From: Alphaproteobacteria bacterium UBA6189
GTDB taxonomy: Bacteria; Pseudomonadota; Alphaproteobacteria; Rickettsiales; UBA3002
NCBI GenBank assembly: GCA_002422745.1
Contig: DITH01000066.1
Coordinates: forward strand, 1-7,760
Direction: 5' to 3'
Length of the DNA: 7,760 bases
A program made the translations under genes and the position numbers. Numbering within the stretch: the first letter of the stretch is position 1; every line of letters starts with the position of its first letter. The notes under the pieces were generated by a model. It was not told the DNA's origin. It saw nothing but the letters and a program-made list of their open reading frames with translations, and searched no databases. Shown in pieces: positions 1 to 4,996 of the stretch.

Positions 1-289
1 CGGTGTGCTGGATACCGGCATTGTTAATCAAAATATCAACAGCACCAAAACGCTGCTCGGCTTGCTGCACCATGGCGGCGATCTCGTCGGGCTTGCTCAT
101 GTCGGCGGCTGAATAATCGGTTTCTACCCCATAGCGACTGGCGGTGTCGGCTACGACACGGTCGATCTCGGCCTTATCGCCGAAGCCGTTGAACAGGATA
201 TGAATGCCTTTGCTGGCAAGCACATGAGCAATGCCAAGCCCGATACCGCTCGTCGAGCCAGTAACAATGGCGCTTTTTCCCTTCAACAT
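1..289 (-). CDS. 3-hydroxybutyrate dehydrogenase (SDR family), N-terminal part
   Basis: Only the first 96 codons are inside the window; the gene runs off the left edge. The protein opens MLKGKSAIVTGSTSGIGLGI: the NAD-binding Rossmann motif TGxxxGIG is at residues 10-17 and the structural NNAG motif at 89-92. The segments FNGFGDKAEI (33-42) and NNAGIQHT (89-96) are typical of D-3-hydroxybutyrate dehydrogenase (BdhA/HbdH), which interconverts 3-hydroxybutyrate and acetoacetate with NAD in the cytoplasm during use of poly-3-hydroxybutyrate or ketone bodies. The catalytic Ser-Tyr-Lys lies outside the window, so the specificity rests on N-terminal resemblance; another SDR reductase is possible. 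The ATG at 289 has AGGAGA a few bases upstream. It is transcribed away from the DUF421 gene, with 71 bases between the two starts. Confidence 0.88.
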   Translation of the reverse strand, partial: MLKGKSAIVTGSTSGIGLGIAHVLASKGIHILFNGFGDKAEIDRVVADTASRYGVETDYSAADMSKPDEIAAMVQQAEQRFGAVDILINNAGIQHT

Positions 290-360
290 GCGATTCTCCT
301 ATTTGTTTTTTATAACGGTTAACGGAGTGGTTGTGGAAATACCATAAGAAAGCAATCACC

Positions 361-909
361 ATGTTTGATCCGATCGACTGGAGCGCCATGTTCCAGATCC
401 ACACGCCACTGTTGGAAATTTTCCTTCGTGGCAGTATCATGTATCTGGCGCTGTTTCTCATGCTGCGCTGTATCCTGAAACGCCAGGCGGGGGGCATCGG
501 TATTAGCGATATTCTGGTGATCGTGCTGATTGCCGACGCAGCGCAAAATGGCATGAGCGACGATTACCGCAGCATTCCCGATGGCATCGCCCTGGTGCTG
601 ACGATTATCTTCTGGAATTATGCCCTCGACTGGCTGGCTTTTCATTTCCCTATGGTCGCGAAGCTGACCGACCCCGCCGCGCTGGTGCTGATTAAAAACG
701 GCCGCATGCACAAAGCCAATATGCGCAGCGAGCTGATTACGGTGGAGGAATTGAAAAGTCAGCTCCGCGAACAAGGGGTCGATAGCGTCGCCAAGGTCAA
801 AACGGCCTGCATGGAGGCCGACGGAAAAATTTCGGTCGTGACGTATGAATCATACGAACGAACCGCCGCTCAGAAACGCCAGAACCAAAAGGAAAAAACT
901 TCCGCCTAG
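361..909 (+). CDS. DUF421 (YetF-like) inner-membrane protein
   Basis: A 182-residue protein with three hydrophobic segments (about residues 17-37, 47-63 and 73-95) followed by a small cytoplasmic domain. Conserved DUF421 features are visible: KRQAGGIGISDILVIVLIADAAQN (about 40-63), the IKNGRM turn (111-116) and the ELITVEELKSQLREQGV helix with following VKTACMEADGKISVV (124-160). The family (B. subtilis YetF, YrbG and others) is widespread; its biochemical role is poorly defined, and links to envelope or stress physiology are all that is usually proposed. The start was set at ATG 361 because homologous proteins, as I recall them, begin MFDPIDW; an in-frame TTG at 331 with GGAG four bases upstream would add ten residues and cannot be excluded. 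The C-terminus (residues 166-182) is a polar Lys/Gln-rich tail. The stop codon lies in a CTAG shared with the convergent MFS gene. Confidence 0.9.
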   Translation: MFDPIDWSAMFQIHTPLLEIFLRGSIMYLALFLMLRCILKRQAGGIGISDILVIVLIADAAQNGMSDDYRSIPDGIALVLTIIFWNYALDWLAFHFPMVAKLTDPAALVLIKNGRMHKANMRSELITVEELKSQLREQGVDSVAKVKTACMEADGKISVVTYESYERTAAQKRQNQKEKTSA

Positions 910-2159
910 CGGTACTTGGCGCGGGGGTCGAGGAAGAAGGCGAACGCGCCGGTGCGGGTAAGGAAGCGGAACGGCGATACCGTGGTCTCCGACGCCACCC
1001 GGTGAGCCGCCAGCCGTTTCAGCGTGTACAGCGCAAATGCTGCCGCCAACCCGCCTATATAGATAAACAGTGCCGATGGCCCGAGCAGCGCCATTAACCC
1101 GCCCGCCAGCAGCGGCCCCAGTACGGCGCCGCACCCCTGCACCATTTGCAGCCCGGCGCTCGCCGCGACGAAATGCTGGTTGCTGACAAAGTCGTTCGCG
1201 TGCGCAATGCATAGTGAATAAAGCGGGTGAAAACCCGCACCGAACAATGCGCCGATAATGACCAGCCAGAGCACCCCGAACGTGATCGCAGGCTCGGGCC
1301 ACAACGCCATGATGAACAGCAGAAGCGACGATAGGCCGATCAGCACCGCCGCCAGTAAAATGACCAACCGCCGGTTAATACGGTCCGACAAAGAACCAAG
1401 CGGCCATTGTGCCAGCAGGCCACCTATAAGACTGGCGGCCATGAACCAGGCGATGGCATCTTCGTTATAGCCCAGATGCAACACGTAAATCGCCGTCATC
1501 CCCCAATAGGCACCGCCCATGAGCCCGACCACCACCGCGCCGGTGACCCCAAGCGGCGACACTTCGAACAGCTTGCGCACACGGAATGGTTCGGGCGCAG
1601 TAACCACCGTCGGCTGGATGGCGCGGCCGAGCGTCAGCGGCACCAGCGCCAGTGTCAGTAGCATAGCCGACAAGGAATACAGCTCGAACCCCGTGCCCGG
1701 CACGGTAAAAAACAGCATCTGTCCGGCGCTCATCGCGATGAAGTTGATAATCATATAAATCGACAGGATTTTCCCACGCGAGCTTGCATCGCCAATGCTG
1801 TTGAGCCAGCTTTCCATCACCGTATACAGGTGAATAAAACAAAATCCGTACACCACCCGCAGCAGTATCCACATCAGCGGCACGGGCATCAGCGCATGGG
1901 CAAGCATAATGGCGCAGGCTGAAGCACCGGCGGCGGCAAAAATGCGGATATGGCCCACCCGGGTAATCAACCGCGGGCAAATAAACGTGCCAAGAATGAA
2001 CCCCACATAATAGCCCGACATCATCATGCCGGTGATCAGGTTCGGGTTCTCAAATAGCGCACCGCGCGTGGGGAGCAGCACGCTTTGCAGCCCGTGCCCC
2101 ATACAAAGAATGGCAAAGCTGCTGAGCAACGCAGTGACGGGAATAATATTGCGAATCAT
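906..2159 (-). CDS. MFS transporter, YcaD-like
   Basis: A 417-residue major facilitator with about twelve hydrophobic segments, first at residues 7-29 and last around 364-381. Motif A of the second half is clear as GSLSDRINRR (255-264) in the loop after TM8, and a weaker first-half counterpart is PRLITRVGHIR (62-72). ESWLN at 116-120, after FCFIHLYTVM, is the hallmark of the YcaD-type carriers, inner-membrane proteins of unknown substrate. The start was placed at ATG 2159; an open frame continues upstream to 2267 but runs through the tRNA gene, so the extra 36 residues are an artefact. A GAGG ribosome-binding site (2165-2168) lies five bases ahead of the start, inside a small inverted repeat. 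The gene follows the tRNA gene in the same direction and ends inside the CTAG shared with the DUF421 gene. Substrate cannot be inferred. Confidence 0.93.
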   Translation of the reverse strand: MIRNIIPVTALLSSFAILCMGHGLQSVLLPTRGALFENPNLITGMMMSGYYVGFILGTFICPRLITRVGHIRIFAAAGASACAIMLAHALMPVPLMWILLRVVYGFCFIHLYTVMESWLNSIGDASSRGKILSIYMIINFIAMSAGQMLFFTVPGTGFELYSLSAMLLTLALVPLTLGRAIQPTVVTAPEPFRVRKLFEVSPLGVTGAVVVGLMGGAYWGMTAIYVLHLGYNEDAIAWFMAASLIGGLLAQWPLGSLSDRINRRLVILLAAVLIGLSSLLLFIMALWPEPAITFGVLWLVIIGALFGAGFHPLYSLCIAHANDFVSNQHFVAASAGLQMVQGCGAVLGPLLAGGLMALLGPSALFIYIGGLAAAFALYTLKRLAAHRVASETTVSPFRFLTRTGAFAFFLDPRAKYR

Positions 2160-2160
2160 A

Positions 2161-2183
2161 TGCGCCTCGGCAGGGCAGGCGCA
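2161..2183 (-). promoter_or_regulatory. Inverted repeat covering the ribosome-binding site of the MFS gene
   Basis: Read on the minus strand, TGCGCCT (2183-2177) and AGGCGCA (2167-2161) form a perfect 7-bp stem with a 9-base loop. The GAGG that serves as ribosome-binding site for the MFS start at 2159 overlaps the 3' arm (2165-2168), so the folded leader would hide it. There is no U-tract after the stem, so it does not look like a terminator. Regulation by folding is inference only. Confidence 0.4.
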
Positions 2184-2184
2184 G

Positions 2185-2207
2185 AAAAAACCGCGCCCTC
2201 GGTGGCG
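2185..2207 (-). terminator. Possible intrinsic terminator after the tRNA gene
   Basis: On the minus strand, 27 bases after the CCA end of the tRNA, there is a short GC-rich hairpin followed by six T residues (2190-2185). Two mutually exclusive 4-bp stems are possible: CGCC/GGCG (2207-2204 with 2197-2194) and ACCG/CGGT (2203-2200 with 2193-2190), the second abutting the T-run directly. Both are short, so termination may be partial and allow some read-through into the MFS gene. Confidence 0.4.
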
Positions 2208-2233
2208 TGTGGGCCTGCCGGACGGGGCAGGAA

Positions 2234-2308
2234 TGGTGGCTCGAGAGGGATTTGAACCCCCGACCAAGGGATTATGATTCCCCTGCTCTACCGCTGAGCT
2301 ACCGAGCC
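2234..2308 (-). tRNA. tRNA with CAU anticodon, probably elongator tRNA-Met
   Basis: A 75-base cloverleaf with encoded CCA. Acceptor GGCTCGG pairs with TCGAGCC (one G-U at the base), discriminator A, then CCA. The D-arm is GCTC/GAGC with a 7-base loop; the anticodon stem GGGGA/TCCCT (one G-U) holds the loop ATCATAA, giving anticodon CAT; the variable region is TGGTC; the T-arm is GGGGG/CCCTC (one G-U) around TTCAAAT. It is not an initiator: the first base pair is G-C, whereas initiator tRNAs have a mismatch there, and the anticodon stem lacks the three consecutive G-C pairs at the loop. The GGGAATCATAATCCC arm resembles alphaproteobacterial elongator tRNA-Met; the CTTGGTCG after it also recalls tRNA-Ile2, whose CAU is modified to lysidine at C34, so that identity remains open. 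Confidence 0.95.
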
Positions 2309-2330
2309 ACCTGGCGGAAAAGAGGCGCGC

Positions 2331-2358
2331 ACATTAACCAAACCACCGCCCCTGTCAA
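2331..2358 (-). promoter_or_regulatory. Predicted sigma-70-type promoter of the tRNA gene
   Basis: A perfect TTGACA -35 box (2358-2353 on the minus strand) is followed after 16 bases by TAATGT (2336-2331) as a weak -10 box. Transcription would start near 2324, about 16 bases before the mature tRNA 5' end. The stretch just after the -10 box is GC-rich (GCGCGCC), as in stable-RNA promoters under stringent control. The -35 box contains the TGA stop codon (2357-2355) of the upstream HIT gene, so the promoter overlaps that gene's end. Confidence 0.6.
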
Positions 2359-2774
2359 GCCAGCTGAAGGGAATCGAGCGCGGTTTTTAGTTCATAGCCA
2401 AAACGTCGGGCTTCTTCCTCGCTGTAAGGCTCGCTCGCGCCGCCCCACACAGGGTTGGGCCACGCCGCATCGGCTTTGTAGCGCGCAATGAGATGCACAT
2501 GCAACTGCGCCACCTGGTTGCCCAAGGCTGCGATATTCAACTTATCCGGCGTGGTCAGGGCGTTGAGGATATGACTGACGACGGCAATTTCATCGCTTAA
2601 GCGATGCTGCTGCGCACGATCAAGATCAATCCATTCACTCGCCCCCGCTACCCGCGGCACGAGGATCAGCCAGGGAAAGCGTTTATTGTTCATCAGTCGT
2701 ACGTTGCATAACGGCAGGTTGGTAACAAAATGGCTGTCGGCTGTTAGTCGGCGGTCGAGATCGAAATCGCTCAT
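2355..2774 (-). CDS. HIT-domain nucleotide hydrolase/transferase-like protein
   Basis: A 139-residue histidine-triad protein. After an N-terminal strand region with the recognisable LPLCNVRLMNNKRFPWLILVP block (20-40), the triad appears as QLHVHLIARYKADAAWPNPVWG (90-111). The classical HxHxH is here Q-L-H-V-H, with Gln90 in place of the first His, H92 in the position of the nucleophile and H94 as the third. This Q-variant is familiar from a family of alphaproteobacterial HIT proteins, as I recall them. HIT enzymes act in the cytoplasm on the alpha-phosphate of nucleoside conjugates; the substrate here is unknown. The start at ATG 2774 has AAAGGAT about five bases upstream; an in-frame ATG at 2801 lacks such a site. 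The tRNA gene follows 46 bases downstream, and the VUT-type gene diverges upstream with 73 bases between the starts. Confidence 0.93.
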   Translation of the reverse strand: MSDFDLDRRLTADSHFVTNLPLCNVRLMNNKRFPWLILVPRVAGASEWIDLDRAQQHRLSDEIAVVSHILNALTTPDKLNIAALGNQVAQLHVHLIARYKADAAWPNPVWGGASEPYSEEEARRFGYELKTALDSLQLA

Positions 2775-2847
2775 CGTGTATCCTTTGCTTGTGCGCGCCA
2801 TTGTCCTGATTTACAGCAGCAACACAACCCCGATCACGAGCCACGCG

Positions 2848-3351
2848 ATGTATCGCCTACGCTGGACATGCCTATACGTCATCCTGATTCCGCTGGTGAA
2901 TTGGAGCTTTGCCCATGTGCCGACCATTGCCCTGCCCGATGGCGGCAACTGGGCGCCCATGGCGCTGGTGACCGGACTGGTACTGGTGTTTCGCGACTTT
3001 GCCCAGCGCGAGGTTGGCCATTATATTTTTATTCCTCTCATTCTAGGCGTAGCGATTTCCTACGCCATGGCCCCGCCCGAAATTGCGCTCGCCAGCGGCC
3101 TTGCCTTTGCGGTGAGTGAACTGGTCGATTGGGCGGTCTTTACCTTCACCCGCCGCCCCCTTTCGCAACGGGTTATTCTCTCCAGCGCCCTTGCCGCCCC
3201 GCTCGATAGTACGGTATTTCTTGGTCTGGCATCCCTCGCGGTGCCGGGAATTTTTACCCCGCTTACGGTATTAAGCTCCGTCGCCAGCAAGTTACTCGGC
3301 GCTTACATCGTGTACCGCATTCTGCGCCGCCGAGAAGGCGCGCGCATTTAA
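2848..3351 (+). CDS. VUT/YhhQ-family membrane protein, putative queuosine-precursor transporter
   Basis: A 167-residue, very hydrophobic protein with about five or six membrane segments (near 5-22, 37-48, 59-74, 80-100, 109-130, 134-157). Family features are the FRDFAQREVG stretch (48-57), the SELVDWAVFTFTRR motif (90-103) and APLDSTVFLG (117-126), matching the short form of the PF02592 family common in alphaproteobacteria. E. coli YhhQ imports preQ0 for queuosine synthesis; several relatives are annotated only as vitamin uptake transporters, so the substrate here is inferred. The start at ATG 2848 has GAG seven bases upstream; the open frame extends further 5' across the divergent HIT gene and that extension is rejected. 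No preQ1 riboswitch is evident in the 73-base leader. The stop overlaps that of the 60-residue ORF in a TTAA palindrome. Confidence 0.85.
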   Translation: MYRLRWTCLYVILIPLVNWSFAHVPTIALPDGGNWAPMALVTGLVLVFRDFAQREVGHYIFIPLILGVAISYAMAPPEIALASGLAFAVSELVDWAVFTFTRRPLSQRVILSSALAAPLDSTVFLGLASLAVPGIFTPLTVLSSVASKLLGAYIVYRILRRREGARI

Positions 3352-3530
3352 CCGCGGCCGTTACTTCCACGCGGCGGAATGTTTCGGCATTTCATTTGAT
3401 ACCGTGCCTCACGTTCAAGCATTTGCTCAAACCGCTCCGGCGATACCGCACAATCCATGCGCTGTTGCTGACGCGTCGCATGCGTAAGGGGTGGTTCGGG
3501 TGTTTTCTTTTGGTGTTCGAATTCAGCCAT
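3348..3530 (-). CDS. Small hypothetical protein, 60 residues
   Basis: I do not recognise this protein. It is highly polar: a charged, Pro-containing N-terminus (MAEFEHQKKTPEPPLTHATR), a Gln/Arg patch, a probable helix at about residues 30-47 (SPERFEQMLEREARYQMK), and a basic Gly/Arg tail. Cys27 and Cys48 are the only cysteines, too few and too far apart for an obvious zinc site. No signal peptide or membrane segment is seen. Coding is supported by AAGGAGG (3536-3542), a near-perfect Shine-Dalgarno five bases ahead of ATG 3530, and by precise tail-to-tail packing with the VUT-type gene, whose TAA shares the TTAA at 3348-3351. It lies 90 bases downstream of purB in the same direction and could be co-transcribed with it. 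Chance ORF status cannot be ruled out without homologues. Confidence 0.6.
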   Translation of the reverse strand: MAEFEHQKKTPEPPLTHATRQQQRMDCAVSPERFEQMLEREARYQMKCRNIPPRGSNGRG

Positions 3531-3535
3531 CACGT

Positions 3536-3562
3536 CCTCCTTGCTTAAGCACAAGCTAAGCA
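3536..3562 (-). promoter_or_regulatory. Strong ribosome-binding site preceded by an inverted repeat
   Basis: On the minus strand, TGCTTA (3562-3557) and TAAGCA (3547-3542) form a 6-bp inverted repeat with a 9-base spacer, and its last base is the first A of the AAGGAGG (3542-3536) that serves the 60-residue ORF. It may be a small leader hairpin or a protein-binding palindrome; the sequence does not say which. Confidence 0.4.
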
Positions 3563-3585
3563 GGGAACGATGACAGTTTTATGGC

Positions 3586-3617
3586 GCTGCACTGCGAAAT
3601 TTTAGTTGCAGTGCAGC
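3586..3617 (-). terminator. Perfect 10-bp stem-loop just after purB; non-canonical terminator or RNA 3'-end stabiliser
   Basis: GCTGCACTGC (3586-3595) and GCAGTGCAGC (3608-3617) are exact reverse complements around a 12-base AT-rich loop. The structure begins three bases after the purB stop codon. Neither strand has a U-tract after the stem (GCCATAAAACTG on the minus strand), so classical intrinsic termination is unlikely. A competing 5-bp stem, GTTGC/GCAAC (3605-3609 with 3616-3620), uses the same bases. Confidence 0.5.
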
Positions 3618-3620
3618 AAC

Positions 3621-4928
3621 TTACGCAAACACGCGGCGGAAAATCGTGTCCACATGCTTGGTGTGGTACGTGAGGTCAAACAGCCCTTCAAGCGCACCAG
3701 CGGAAAGCCGGGCTGTAACGTCGGCATCCGCCTTGAGCTCCTCGAGGAAATTCGCGCCTTCCAGCCACACTTTCATGGCGTTGCGCTGCACGGCGGCGTA
3801 GGCGTCCTCGCGGCTCATGCCCTGCTGGGTCAATGCCAGTAATACGCGCTGGCTGAACACCAACCCGCCGAGCTTATCGAGATTGCGCTGAATATGCTCC
3901 GGGTAAACCACCAGTTTTTCTACCAGCCCGGCCAGGCGATGCAGTGCGAAATCGAGGGTGACACAGGCATCGGGTGCGATCATACGCTCGACTGAGGAGT
4001 GCGAAATATCGCGCTCGTGCCATAGCGCGACATTCTCGAGCGCCGGGGTGACGTAGCCCCGCACGATGCGCGCCAGGCCGGTGAGGTTTTCGCTCAATAC
4101 CGGGTTGCGTTTATGTGGCATGGCGCTCGAGCCTTTCTGGCCCTTGCTGAAGAACTCTTCCGCCTCCAGCACTTCGGTGCGCTGCAGATGGCGAATCTCG
4201 GTGGCGATATTTTCGATGCTCGAGGCGATGACGCCAAGCGTCGCGAAATACATGGCGTGGCGGTCGCGCGGAATCACCTGGGTGGATACGGGCTCGATCG
4301 CCAGCCCCATTTTGGTGGCCACATGCGCTTCCACCGCCGGATCGATATTGGCGAAGGTACCCACCGCACCGGAAATGGCGCAGGTGGCAATTTCGCGGCG
4401 CGCCGCCTCTAACCGCGCCTTATTGCGTTGGAACTCGGCATAGAAGCGGGCGAATTTAAGCCCCATGGTGACCGGCTCGGCATGGATACCATGGCTGCGC
4501 CCCATACACACCATGTCCTTGGTTTCCAGCGCCCGGATTTTTAGCGCCGCCAGCACCCGATCGACGCCCGCAAGCAACAAGTCGGTCGCCCGTGTCAGCT
4601 GGACGGATAAGGCGGTGTCGAGCACATCGGAACTGGTCATGCCCTGATGCAGGAACCGCGCTTCGTCCCCCACCTGTTCGGTCACGTAGGTGAGAAACGC
4701 AATCACGTCGTGTTTGGTGACGGCCTCGATCTCGTCGATCCGCGCAATGGCTGCATCATCGTAGGCTTTCGGCGCGCGCGCCCAGATCGCCTTCGCCGCG
4801 TCCTTGGGAATCACACCCAGCTCAGCCATCGCATCCGCCGCGTGGGCTTCGATGTCGAACCAGATCTGGAATCGGGTGGCGGGCTGCCAAATGGCAACCA
4901 TCTCGGGACGGGAATAGCGGGGAATCAT
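3621..4928 (-). CDS. purB: Adenylosuccinate lyase
   Basis: A 435-residue cytoplasmic enzyme of the fumarase/aspartase superfamily that acts twice in purine synthesis: it cleaves SAICAR to AICAR and adenylosuccinate to AMP, releasing fumarate each time. Visible landmarks are MIPRYSRPEM at the N-terminus, the TSSD substrate loop (98-101), GRSHGIHAEP with the catalytic His (H146), and the superfamily signature GQKGSSAMPHKRNP (263-276) carrying the mobile-loop serine. Length fits the short B. subtilis-type PurB. The start was chosen at ATG 4928: AAAGG lies at a good distance, whereas the in-frame GTG at 4934 is too close to it. A good promoter is seen at 4954-4981. It follows the M23 gene in the same direction after 68 bases and precedes the 60-residue ORF. 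Confidence 0.98.
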   Translation of the reverse strand: MIPRYSRPEMVAIWQPATRFQIWFDIEAHAADAMAELGVIPKDAAKAIWARAPKAYDDAAIARIDEIEAVTKHDVIAFLTYVTEQVGDEARFLHQGMTSSDVLDTALSVQLTRATDLLLAGVDRVLAALKIRALETKDMVCMGRSHGIHAEPVTMGLKFARFYAEFQRNKARLEAARREIATCAISGAVGTFANIDPAVEAHVATKMGLAIEPVSTQVIPRDRHAMYFATLGVIASSIENIATEIRHLQRTEVLEAEEFFSKGQKGSSAMPHKRNPVLSENLTGLARIVRGYVTPALENVALWHERDISHSSVERMIAPDACVTLDFALHRLAGLVEKLVVYPEHIQRNLDKLGGLVFSQRVLLALTQQGMSREDAYAAVQRNAMKVWLEGANFLEELKADADVTARLSAGALEGLFDLTYHTKHVDTIFRRVFA

Positions 4929-4953
4929 GGGCACGACCTTTCAATGCGCGCGC

Positions 4954-4981
4954 ATGATAGCGACGAGGCGGCTGATATCAA
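4954..4981 (-). promoter_or_regulatory. Predicted sigma-70-type promoter of purB
   Basis: On the minus strand, TTGATA (4981-4976) and TATCAT (4959-4954) each match five of six consensus bases and are 16 bases apart. Transcription would begin near 4947, giving a short leader of about 19 bases before the purB ATG. It lies within the 68-base gap after the M23 gene, so purB can be transcribed on its own. No PurR-like operator was recognised. Confidence 0.6.
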
Positions 4982-4996
4982 TGAAAAACCGTGCGC

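Noticed and set aside
331..360. TTG start at 331 for the DUF421 gene
   Set aside because: GGAG is only four bases upstream of it and the family N-terminus fits ATG 361 better; kept as a possible alternative, not as the call.
290..360. Promoters in the gap between the dehydrogenase and DUF421 genes
   Set aside because: TTATAA near 310-315 could serve as a -10 box, but the matching -35 candidates fit only about three of six bases.
2160..2267. 36-residue N-terminal extension of the MFS protein
   Set aside because: It would start inside the tRNA gene and adds polar sequence before a normal first membrane helix; ATG 2159 has its own ribosome-binding site.
2026..2491. Plus-strand frames across the tRNA (for example ending AREGFEPPTKGL or containing LERDLNPRPRDYDSPALP)
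   Set aside because: These peptides are the well-known chance translations of the reverse strand of a tRNA gene; they overlap the tRNA and the ends of two real genes.
2686..2847. 54-residue N-terminal extension of the VUT-type protein
   Set aside because: It runs through the 5' part of the divergent HIT gene and is not membrane-like; ATG 2848 starts directly before the first helix.
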